Program-made: the position numbers and the translations under genes
The notes under the pieces: model-generated
Told to the model about the DNA's origin: nothing
The model's database searches: none
The model's input: the letters and a program-made list of their open reading frames with translations, nothing else
In this document: positions 1-9,001 of the stretch, piece by piece
How the letters are laid out: each line of letters starts with the position of its first letter
Numbering within the stretch: position 1 is the first letter of the stretch
NCBI GenBank assembly: GCA_037501455.1
Contig: CM074855.1
Location: 53,885,001-53,949,000, forward strand
DNA: 64,000 nt
From: Lantana camara
Taxonomy: Eukaryota; Streptophyta; Magnoliopsida; Lamiales; Verbenaceae
Direction of reading: 5' to 3'

Positions 1-136
1 TTATGATGGTTGTAGGAAGCGGTTGCATCTATGTTTCCGTTGTGGGAGTGCTGAGCTTCAGATAGATACATGTCCGGAGCGACAAGAACTATCCACCGGG
101 GGTCAACGACCATTTAACAGGCAAGAACAACGGTGA
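1..136 (+). pseudogene. gag: 3' end of gag from an upstream tandem copy of element A
   Basis: This is the C-terminal end of a Ty3/gypsy-type gag, cut off by the window edge. It matches 3942-4077 base for base apart from a few changes, at an offset of exactly 3941 bp. The second CCHC zinc knuckle is visible (Cys-Phe-Arg-Cys start), but its His codon (CAT in the other copy) is CTT here, giving Leu, so the knuckle has lost a zinc ligand. The frame ends at TGA, 134-136. It belongs to an extra internal region left of LTR A1, showing that A is a tandem array rather than a simple element. Confidence 0.85.
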
Positions 137-483
137 ACGGTACATCTAAACATGCATATCACGGGCGTCATACGCTTTCTTATTTTATATATTGTATTCC
201 TTGTATTTGTTATTCGCTCTTGTGTGAGTAATTGAAGTGTTGTTCTTTCTAATTGCTTCATATGTGATGGTGCATGTATGTGATTATTTAAGTTTGTACG
301 TGGTGTGGTCGTGTGAGAGTCGGGGTGCTCTTTTCTTTGCTCGAGAGTCGGGCTGCTCTCTTGTGTGCAGAGAAACGGGGTTTTCTCATTAATTATTTGG
401 GAGACGGGGTTCTCTCGTCACGTGTTTTAATTTATAGTTCGAACAGTGGACCTGGGGACCAGGTCCTCTTAAGGAGGGGTGAT
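137..483 (+). other. 3' internal region of element A, upstream copy (hairpins and PPT)
   Basis: Non-coding stretch between gag and LTR A1. Just after the gag stop, the +1 frame still reads like a protease N-terminus (see 4078-4424). Four G-loop mini-hairpins lie at 315-416. The segment ends with a palindromic remnant of the pol C-terminus (GGACCTGGGGACCAGGTCC) and the purine-rich tract AAGGAGGGGTGAT, the polypurine tract next to the LTR. Confidence 0.75.
315..416 (+). repeat. Mini-hairpin array, element A upstream copy
   Basis: Four hairpins with short stems and G-rich loops. Arms: GAGAG/CTCTT, CGAGAG/CTCTCT, GAGAAA/TTTCTC and GGGAGA/TCTCTC; loops include CGGGGT. The third pair differs from the others on both sides, so pairing is kept. 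Same type as the arrays in elements B, N and Q. Confidence 0.75.
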
Positions 484-904
484 TGTAACGCCCCAATTTT
501 CAATTATGCAATATGTGAATTAATCTCCAAATATTACTTAATTGTTTAATTGCATAATTGTCCTTAAGTGGTCATTTTATTAATTTGAGGACCTAATTGC
601 ATGGAATAGTTATGGACTTAATTGATCAATTTCCATGGGATTGAACTTGATTACATAACTTACATAGTGAAGGGATTAAATTGCAAATTGTGCTTAGTCT
701 TTAATATCTAGCATATATCTCTTCCATGAGCTCATTTCATTCTAGCATTACACTCTTGCTTCCTTTCTTTTTACCGATTCTAAAACCCCAAGAAGAAAGA
801 AGAGGATTTCATCATTTGAGCTTGAATTCAAGGGAAAATTGCATGCATTGAAGCATCATCATCATCACAACATCATCTCTTCTCCTTCTTTTCATTTATT
901 CAAG

Positions 905-2500
905 GTATGAGCTTTTAGTTGGGGAAATACATGAATATATATGAGAGCTAGGGTTGTGTGTTGAGCTTGGCAATTTATGTTTGAGTTGTGGAAAGCATGA
1001 TTACATGGCTCTAGCTATGATTTGATGCATATATTGTGAAGGTTATATGCTTGGAGCATGAGATCATATGTGGGTTCTAAAGTGTAAATACTTGATGATT
1101 AATGAGAGATATGAATGTTTATGTTAGATTTTATTGTATACTAAGCACGTATACATGTTATTTCATGTTTTAGAGGCATTTTGGTGCTTGGAATTGGTGT
1201 TTTGTTGTTGTTCTTGTCCTGGCCGAAACTCCCCTGCATCTGTTCTGTTTCTGTAATGTCCAGAAACTGGGAACGGTCGTTCCCGCCTTAGTGCATTTTG
1301 GGAACGGGCGTTCCCAGGCTTCTGTGTGTGGTTAGGCCAGCGAGACTGGGAACGGCCGTTCCCACTTTGGCCTGTTAGACGGAAGGGCCGTTCCCAGCCC
1401 AAAGCGTGTTTTATTTTATAAAACGCTGGCGCGTTTCTGAAGGGCCATGGGAACGGCCCTTCCCATTTTCAAAGGGAAGCCGGAACGGCCGTTCCCATGC
1501 GTCTGACAGAACAAAATATTCTGCATAAAATTGTATTTTTAGCACCTCGTTCCAACGGCTTCTTTGACCCCGATTTGATATTATATGATCTAAAATGAAG
1601 TGAAACAAGATATTTTCATGGTACATTGCATCATACTCGTCGTCTCGTTGCATTTCGCCGTTCGTCCTATTTGGTACATTTTGAGTCGTGTCTTATGTAC
1701 ACTTGTCTTTGTTACACAGACCGGCACGCCAGTGACGTGGAGTGGGCTTCTTAGGCCGTGCCTTTCTCTTTAAATTGTCGGTACAGGTGAGGTTTAATTG
1801 CTAGATATCTAGAACCATTACAACCCTATGTGATGTTTTAAGCCAAAAGGTTTATATATCTATAGTTTTCCAAACTCTATTGAATTGCAAATGATTTACC
1901 GAATTGCATTGTATTGCATTGATTGACTGTGTTTTGGGCGAGTATATTGTATCGTGCACTGTGGGCCCGAGAGTTAGTGTTTGAGCTAACCGGGAAAGCA
2001 TGGGCTGACGGGTAACTCTTACACTCCTCTCAATCGTGGGGATGAACCCTGAATCCACCAGGAGGTTTGGTGGAGAAAGGAGTCCCGTGCGTGGGAGTCA
2101 TGTTCCCGACGTACACCGTGTTTACCGTGGATGGATCGGGCCTTGCAAACCCACCATCATTGGAGGAAGAAGGAGTTATTGAAACTGCTACGTGTGCACT
2201 GTAATTGATTGCATGACCACTTAATTAATTAATGAAAAGTATCGTGATTGTACACTGTCGGAGTAAGGTTGGAGAATGCCCTCACTCGCCGGGCCACTGA
2301 TTGATTGATTGATTGGAATGATTGATTGTTAAATCTGATAGTTGTAATCTCGGGCGAGTTTTCTGTCGTTATTGAACTTAGATTGTTTTGTTTATAAAAC
2401 CTTACCCGAGGTTATGACTTGCATGTTATCTGCGCTTATATATTATTATGCCCCTCGCTCAGTCTTGTGGAGACTGACACCTCACCTTTCAGTTTTGCAG
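905..2500 (+). promoter_or_regulatory. Predicted split intron inside LTR A1 with cassette exon 1720-1786
   Basis: Predicted 5' splice site AAG|GTATGA at 904/905. Acceptor TTACACAG at 1719 opens a 67-nt exon (1720-1786) that ends TACAG|GTGAGG. The final acceptor, after a pyrimidine-rich stretch, is TTTTGCAG at 2500, followed by a conserved GCTAGGCGGG block. The same order of sites recurs in LTRs B, D, F, I, N and Q, which is the main support. Splicing itself is inferred. The LTR A2 copy lies at +3941; its cassette donor reads GTAAGG. Confidence 0.55.
1269..1496 (+). repeat. Palindrome cluster, GGGAACGGCCGTTCCC type (LTR A1)
   Basis: Six perfect or near-perfect inverted repeats at about 1269-1284, 1300-1315, 1348-1363, 1381-1395, 1449-1464 and 1482-1496. 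The core CGGCCG is flanked by GAA/TTC arms, with the centre varying (GGTC, GGGC, GGCC). They lie inside the predicted first intron. The same cluster occurs in LTR A2, solo LTR K and both N LTRs. Confidence 0.9.
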
Positions 2501-2865
2501 GTTGTGTGCTAGGCGGGATTGGTGTCGAGTCAAGTCTTTCATTTCGGGTCTAGCACGTGTCCATCCTACTTTGGCATATGTATTGTTATCTACTGTTTTA
2601 TGAAATGTTATGTATGTGAGAGATGATAATGTATTGATAGGAATTAGAAATGGTTTGCTTGTAAAGACTTAGTATTAATGCATTTCAGTTTATTTTCTGT
2701 TATGATAATTGGTTTGGGGTTAGTCCCGCCTAGCTAGATAGCGTTTATTTTCTTGTCACCCGTTCGCTATGGCTCAGTTCATGTATGGATTGACCGTTTC
2801 ATATGTGGACTGAGCTATAGTGCGGGGGATGTGGCACCTTTGCGCTTCGGGTGTTACATCTTAGG

Positions 2866-2877
2866 TGGTATCAGAGC
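2866..2877 (+). other. Primer binding site, element A
   Basis: TGGTATCAGAGC, complementary to the 3' end of plant initiator tRNA-Met and the usual PBS of many plant gypsy and copia elements. It starts 7 nt after the end of LTR A1. The same 12-mer is found in N, Q and (minus strand) J. Confidence 0.9.
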
Positions 2878-3111
2878 CCGGTTGCAAAACCGGGTCTCTA
2901 GTGTCGTGTCGAGTCGAGTCTAGGTCGTGCGGCATAGGAATTAATTGTCAACTTGAGAGTCTTGCATCTTTAACTGAAATTATTTGACTTATTTGAAGTA
3001 TTTGAATAACTTGAAGTCTTTGAATTATGTGAATTATTTGTGACTTGAGACTTATTTGCAACCATTAGCATCCACTAATTCAACATGCATCCTTAGTGTC
3101 TTGATTACAGG

Positions 3112-4077
3112 ATGCACCGAGGTCGTCCTCATCGTGATCGTTCTCCGGGACATCGCCATCGTCGCCATCATCATCGAGAGAGATCACCACCCCCTCCAGC
3201 TCAACCACAGGACTTCATGAATGCTGTGGTTGGCCTTATAGATCAGAGGATGAGAGAGCATGTTCCTCCTGCACCGCCTGCTCCACCGATGCAATTAGAA
3301 GCACCTATCTCAACTATACTTCGGGAATTCCAAAATCAACACCCTCCTAAATTCTTCCATGGCAATGATACCGAGGCGGAGATGTGGTTAAAGGAAGTAG
3401 AGAGAATTTGGGAGCTTATACGATGTGAGTCTCGAGAGAAAGCTCGTTGCACCATTACATTGATCCAAGGAGAGGCTTACTCTTGGTGGGAAAGTACTAA
3501 GATAGTGTTGGAGGCCACCGGGGAGGAGATAAATTGGGAGGTATTTACTCGAGAGTTTAAGAATAAGTTCATTCCTCCCTCAGCGCGTACAAGGAGATTG
3601 AAGGAGTTTACCAAGTTAAGGCAAGGAAGGATGTCAGTTTCGGAGTATATATCCGAGTATGAGAGGCTGTCTCGCTATACACCTAATATAGCGAGTGATG
3701 ATTTTCATAAAGTAATACAATTTGTGCAAGGACTTCGACCGGACATACAGGAGGCATTAGAAGCGGTCAATACAAGAACGTGAGCCAAAGCTACTAGTAA
3801 AGCCTTGAAAGTTGAGGATGTCGTCAATGCTAGGAGTTCTACCTCACGAGCGGGATCGATTCAGAAAACTCCACCTAAACCGGCTTTGTCACCATCTCCA
3901 GAAAAACCTCTCCGCACTTATTGTGGACGCGACACCCACACTTATGGTGGTTGTAGGAAGCGGTTGCATCTATGTTTCCGTTGTGGGAGTGCTGAGCATC
4001 AGATAGATACATGTCCGGAGCGACAAGAACTATCCACCGGGGGTCAACGACCATTTAACAGGCAAGAACAACGGTGA
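3112..4077 (+). pseudogene. gag: gag of element A, interrupted by one in-frame stop
   Basis: Gag structural polyprotein (capsid/nucleocapsid) of a Ty3/gypsy-type element; Gag packages the element's RNA into cytoplasmic particles. The ATG directly follows a splice-acceptor-like ACAG|G. Parts: an Arg/His/Pro-rich N-terminus (residues 1-35), a retrotransposon gag domain (about 65-215; landmarks HPPKFFHG, AEMWLKEVERIW, GEAYSWWES, REFKNKFIP, SVSEYISEYERL) and a nucleocapsid tail. Codon 224 (3781-3783) is TGA where the homologous N gag has TGG, and the same frame then continues to 4077. In knuckle 1 the first Cys codon is CGC (Arg); knuckle 2, from about residue 288, is complete. No protease or RT follows. 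Probably non-functional; movement would need Gag from another copy. Confidence 0.9.
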
Positions 4078-4424
4078 ACGGTACATCTAAACATGCATAT
4101 CACGGGCATCATACGCTTTCTTATTTTATATATTGTATTCCTTGTATTTGCTATTCGCTCTTGTGTGAGTAATTGAAGTGTTGTTCTTTCTACTTGCTTC
4201 ATATGTGATAGTGCATGTATGTGATTATTTAAGTTTGTACGTGGTGTGGTCGTGTGAGAGTCGGGGTGCTCTTTTCTTTGCTCGAGAGTTGGGTTGCTCT
4301 CTTGTGTGCGGAGAAACGGGGTTTTCTCATTAATTATTTGGGAGACGGGGTTCTCTCGTCACGTGTTTTAATTTATAGTTCGAACAGTGGACCTGGGGAC
4401 CATGTCCTCTTAAGGAGGGGTGAT
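4078..4424 (+). other. 3' internal region of element A (protease scar, hairpins, PPT)
   Basis: About 350 bp with no gene. In the +1 frame just across the gag stop (from about 4075) the translation resembles the start of a retroviral-type protease (V-N-G-T, later H-T-L) but stops before any D-S/T-G active site. Four mini-hairpins follow at 4256-4357. The end carries a scar of the pol C-terminus (frame D-L-G-T before TAA in the upstream copy) and the PPT AAGGAGGGGTGAT. Confidence 0.7.
4256..4357 (+). repeat. Mini-hairpin array, element A
   Basis: Counterpart of 315-416 at +3941 bp, with a few point changes. Short GAGA-rich stems close loops of the CGGGGT type. It lies about 70 bp upstream of the PPT. 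Confidence 0.75.
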
Positions 4425-6799
4425 TGTAACGCCCCAATTTTCAATTATGCAATATGTGAAATAATTTCCAAATATGACTTAATTGTTTAATTGCATAATT
4501 GTCCTTAAGTGGTCATTTTATTAATTTGAGGACCTAATTGCATGGAATAGTTATGGACTTAATTGATCAATTTCCATGGGATTGAACTTGATTACATAAC
4601 TTACATAGTGAAGGGATTACATTGCAAATTGTGCTTAGTCTTTAATATCTAGCATATATCTCTTCCATGAGCTCATTTCATTCTAGCATTACACTCTTGC
4701 TTCCTTTCTTTTTACCGATTCTAAAACCCCAAGAAGAAAGAAGAGGATTTCATCATTTGAGCTTGAATTCAAGGGAAAATTGCATGCATTGAAGCATCAT
4801 CATCATCACAACATCATCTCTTCTCCTTCTTTTCATTTATTCAAGGTATGAGCTTTTAGTTGGGGAAATACATGAATATATATGAGAGCTAGGGTTGTGA
4901 GTTGAGCTTGGCAATTTATGTTTGAGTTGTGGAAAGCATGATTACATGGCTCTAGCTATGATTTGATGCATATATTGTGAAGGTTATATGCTTGGAGCAT
5001 GAGATCATATGTGGGTTCTAAAGTGTAAATACTTGATGATTAATGAGAGATATGAATGTTTATGTTAGATTTTATTGTATACTAAGCATGTATACATGTT
5101 ATTTCATGTTTTAGAGGCATTTTGGTGCTTGGAATTGGTGTTTTGTTGTTGTTCTTGTCTTGGCCGAAACTCCCCTGCATCTGTTCTGTTTCTGTAATGT
5201 CCAGAAACTGGGAACGGTCGTTCCCGCCTTAGTGCATTTTGGGAACGGGCGTTCCCAGGTTTCTGTGTGTGGTTAGGCCAGCGAGACTGGGAACGGCCGT
5301 TCCCACTTTGGCCTGTTAGCCGGAAGGGCCGTTCCCAGCCCAAAGCGTGTTTTATTTTATAAAACGCTGGCGTGTTTCTGAAGGGCCATGGGAACGGCCC
5401 TTCCCATTTTCAAAGGGAAGCCGGAACGGCCGTTCCCATGCGTCTGGCAGAACAAAATATTCTGCATAAAATTGTATTTTTAGCACCTCGTTCCAACGGC
5501 TTCTTTGACCCCGATTTGATATTATATGATCTAAAATGAAGTGAAACAAGATATTTTCATGGTACATTGCATCATACTCGTCGTCTCGTTGCATTTCGCC
5601 GTTCGTCCTATTTGGTACATTTTGAGTCGTGTCTTATTTACACTTGTCTTTGTTACACAGACCGGCACGCCAGTGACGTGGAGTGGGCTTCTTAGGCCGT
5701 GCCTTTCTCTTTAAATTGTCGGTACAGGTAAGGTTTAATTGCTAGATATCTAGAACCATTACAACCCTATGTAATGTTTTAAGCCAAAAGGTATATATAT
5801 CTATAGTTTTCCAAACTCTATTGAATTGCAAATGATTTACCGAATTGCATTGTATTGTATTGATTGACTGTGTTTTGGGCGAGTATATTGTATTGTGCAC
5901 TGTGGGCCCGAGAGTTAGTGTTTGAGCCAACCGGGAAAGCATGGGCTGACGGGTAACTCTTACACTCCTCTCAACCGTGGGGATGAACCCTGAATCCACC
6001 AGTAGGTTTGGTGGAGGAAGGAGTCCCGTGCGTGGGAGTCATGTTCCCGACGTACACCGTGTTTACCATGGATGGATCGGGCCTTGCAAACCCACCATCA
6101 TTGGAGGAAGAAGGAGTTATTGAAACTACTACGTGTGCACTGTAATTGATTGCATGACCACTTAATTAATTAATGAAAAGCATCGTGATTGTACACTGTC
6201 GGAGTAAGGTTGGAGAATGCCCTCACTCGCCGGGCCACTGATTGATTGATTGATTGGAATGATTGATTGTTAAATCTGATAGTTGTAATCTCGGGCGAGT
6301 TTTCTGTCGTTATTGAACTTAGATTGTTTTGTTTATAAAACCTTACCCGAGGTTATGACTTGCATGTTATCTGCGCTTATATATTATTATGCCCCTCGCT
6401 CAGTCTTGTGGAGACTGACACCTCACCTTTCAGTTTTGCAGGTTGTGTGCTAGGCGGGATTGGTGTCGAGTCAAGTCTTTCATTTCGGGTCTAGCACGTG
6501 TCCATCCTACTTTGGCATATGTATTGTTATCTACTGTTTTATGAAATGTTATGTATGTGAGAGATGATAATGTATTGATAGGAATTAGAAATGGTTTTCT
6601 TGTAAAGACTTAGTATTAATGCATTTCAGTTTATTTTCTGTTATGATAATTGGTTTGGGGTTAGTCCCGCCTAGCTAGATAGCGTTTATTTTCTTGTCAC
6701 CCGTTCGCTATGGCTCAGTTAATGTATGGATTGACCGTTTCATATGTGGACTGAGCTATAGTGCGGGGGATGTGGCACATTTGCGCTTCGGGTGTTACA
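4425..6799 (+). mobile_element. LTR A2 (3' LTR) of tandem element A
   Basis: 2375 bp, TGTAACGCCCC to GGGTGTTACA, the same length as LTR A1. The A unit (LTR plus internal) repeats with a period of exactly 3941 bp, and no indel was seen in the overlap. Palindromes lie at about 5210-5437. The flanking bases on the right are TGGCT (6800-6804); the matching left TSD would be upstream of the window. It interrupts the internal region of element B. Confidence 0.92.
5210..5437 (+). repeat. Palindrome cluster, GGGAACGGCCGTTCCC type (LTR A2)
   Basis: Six inverted repeats matching those of LTR A1 at +3941 bp. The centres of individual palindromes are conserved between the two LTRs. Confidence 0.9.
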
Positions 6800-7887
6800 T
6801 GGCTTGATGACAAAATTTTTAATTGATCGTGACAACATTTCCCACTTCTATAAATTGATGACAGAAGATTCAAAACTACCATGCCTTGATTACTTGAATA
6901 AAGGATAAATGGATTTCTGAAAGAATTCGACAATATCTAGATGTTAACCTTATGGAAATAGGTATTATGCATTCATAGCACGTGCATCATGCATTGGATT
7001 AAATTATAATTATTTTGAACCTTTGTTCTACGTGCTTGACTGCCTTCTTTGCTGGATAAGAGTGCATGCCATTTACATCCCTAATCCCACATGCATTAGA
7101 CTTGTGGTTATATTTAGGTGATTTTGTTACCTGTTTCAACGAGTACTGATTTTAGTGGAAGCTGCATTGGGATCTGAATAGGAGTGGATCAGAAAGTGGA
7201 CAGTTGATTTAACAAACTCGGGGTATAGAGTGGATAAAACAAGATGTCTGTATACAAGGGAAACAAGAGACCTTTTAACTAACGAGGGGCCTTCAGGATA
7301 TATACTTAACTACTTGGAGGTACTCGGGGTTAGCAAATTTTATAAGGAAGTCAGAATTCCTAAATCTGAATGGCATGAGGTGACAATGAAGAAATCAAGG
7401 CACTTGTACAATTCAGAAAATTCTAAAGAGGGAATCGGATTACTATTATAGAGACACCACCAGAGTAGTTACTCTTACATAAAGGAAAAAGGGGGAAAAT
7501 TTTGTAAGCTATGGGATTTAGTGCTGAGGACATTGAAGATCAATTCCACCAAGTATTGAGGATAGGGGCATCATTTACAATGACGGTGTACTAAGTAAGA
7601 TCGTTTAAAGATTCTTCATTTATTTCCCCACGATGATCCTGAGAGATTTTACCGATGGAAGAAATAGCAATTCCCGATTACCGAGGATTTTACTGGGATT
7701 TCAAGATACCTCACGGATCACTTTACTCCGAAAATCAAGTGAGGTGGTCCAAGACCATTTGAGTACCCGAGAATCTGAGGGAATGCTAAAGGATGTAAAT
7801 TTGAATGGGGAGTTGGAACTATGGCCAGTTACGGATTCGATTATCCTTCCAAATTAAAGAATTGCCAACCTCGACTTCAATTCCATG

Positions 7888-7935
7888 GTGAGCGGTACCT
7901 TAAGCATTCATGGCATTTGCACTCATGCATTTTAC
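7888..7935 (+). pseudogene. Protease N-terminal scar in element B
   Basis: One frame reads V-S-G-T-L-S-I-H-G-I-C-T-H-A-F-Y. This resembles the strand just before the D-S/T-G active site of gypsy aspartic proteases, but the catalytic triplet is absent and a stop follows within a few codons. The same short remnant is found after gag in A, N, G and Q. Confidence 0.6.
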
Positions 7936-8320
7936 AAGTAATTATATTTTATTTTGCTTGATGTATGTGACAACGTGTAATGTTTGATGTTGCTCGATTT
8001 TCATAACTTAAAATTTATTGTTGTTGTGAATTCTTGTAAACTGAATGGATTACATGCTTGCGTGAACTGTAAGTGCTTCAGTGTTTATAATTTCTGTATT
8101 GGCTCACTAACCCTTCCTGCACATACAAGCATATTGTGATTTTATTTTACAGAAATTCCATCGCGATATCCCCCTTGAGTTGAGCATGGATGATGAGTCT
8201 ATACTCTAGGGACACCGATATCAGTTGTGATAAGGTACACGATACATGCATCCCATGTTTTGTATCCAGTGTTATTTTGACGTGTGTATGTTTGAATGCT
8301 GAGTAAGTGAACTTGTATGC

Positions 8321-8691
8321 TAGAGAGTTGTTGAGATCTCTCTATTTGCGTGTTAGGGAGATGTGGGATTCTCCCTATTTATGTAATAGAAAGATGTTGG
8401 ATTCTTTCTAATTATATGAGCAAGAGATGCTGGGTTCTCTTGGTGTTAGATATTTGGGAGATGCTGGATTCTCTCGAATTTAGGGGTTTGAGAAATGCTG
8501 GATTTTCTCAAACTAGAATGTTTGGAAGATGTGGAAGTCTGCCAGCCTTAGGTTGAGAGATGGGGCTCTCTCGATTACGTGGTTGAGAGACGGGGTTCTC
8601 TCAATTCTGTGCCTGAGAGACGGGGTTCTCTCTTTTGATGTGCTGGGAGACGGGGCTCTCTCTCTTGCGTGCTGAGAGATGGGATTCTCTC
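8321..8691 (+). repeat. Twelve tandem mini-hairpins with covarying stems (element B)
   Basis: About one hairpin every 30 bp. Arms include TAGAGAG/CTCTCTA (8321-8344), TAGGGAGA/TCTCCCTA (8354-8377), TAGAAAGA/TCTTTCTA (8387-8410), CAAGAGA/TCTCTTG (8421-8442), GTTTGAGAAA/TTTCTCAAAC (8486-8513) and TTGAGAGA/TCTCTCAA (8583-8602). Loops are TGYTGGAT-like in the left half and CGGGGT or TGGGGC in the right half. The unit at about 8524-8543 is partly decayed. Arms change in pairs, so structure rather than sequence is conserved. It lies about 280 bp upstream of the PPT. Confidence 0.88.
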
Positions 8692-9001
8692 TTATTTGTT
8701 GCGGCTTAGATACGTGTGGCCAGACAACAGCTAGTAAGTGGTGAGGGTGCGACGGTGTCGTGCTTTGGGTGCAGTGGCCTAGTGGAGATTGAACGAGTTT
8801 GAAGCGACCAACGGTCAAGTGTTGAACAAACCTTTGAGACTACGAAACTCTGAGGGGAGTTGATGCAATTAGTGGGAGTAAACTTCACAGCCAGGGCTTT
8901 GACTCTACACGATTTCAGGAGATGGATTGAAGTATTCCAACTCGAAGCTTTTTGACTCAGTAATAGGACCTGAGGACAGGTCCTTTTGAAGGAGGGAAGA
9001 T

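Larger units (their letters stand above)
484..2858 (+). mobile_element. LTR A1 of tandem TR-GAG-like element A
   Basis: 2375-bp LTR beginning TGTAACGCCCC and ending GGGTGTTACA, flanked left by a PPT and right, after 7 nt, by a tRNA-Met PBS. It repeats at 4425-6799 with the same length and roughly 1% base differences counted by eye (about 28). Order of parts: AT-rich promoter half, a consensus 5' splice site (exon end 904, GT at 905), six GGGAACGGCCGTTCCC-type palindromes, a predicted cassette exon (1720-1786), a CAGTCT/AGACTG hairpin (2460-2476) and a 3' splice site at 2499-2500. No ORF here looks genuine. The middle LTR of an LTR-internal-LTR-internal-LTR array. Confidence 0.92.
6800..9001 (+). 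mobile_element. Right part of the internal region of element B
   Basis: Sequence between the A insertion and the 3' LTR of B. No long ORF. The longest reading frames (7230-7451 and 7633-7857) have no domain I recognise. In the frame of the latter, past its TAA, 7888-7935 reads like a protease N-terminus (G-T-L-S-I-H-G-I) that ends before an active-site Asp. Twelve mini-hairpins follow at 8321-8691. The segment ends with the palindrome AGGACCTGAGGACAGGTCCT and a PPT (GAAGGAGGGAAGAT). The gag of B, if any, lies upstream of the window, left of A. Confidence 0.75.

Noticed and set aside
1163..1653. Minus-strand ORFs of 79-80 codons, repeated in LTRs A1 and A2
   Set aside because: They are created by the GGGAACGGCCGTTCCC palindromes and exist only because the LTR is duplicated; no domain or independent conservation.
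7230..7857. Two ORFs (73 and 74 codons) in element B as pol fragments
   Set aside because: I could not recognise an RT, RNase H or integrase motif in them; only the short protease-like scar after them is supported.
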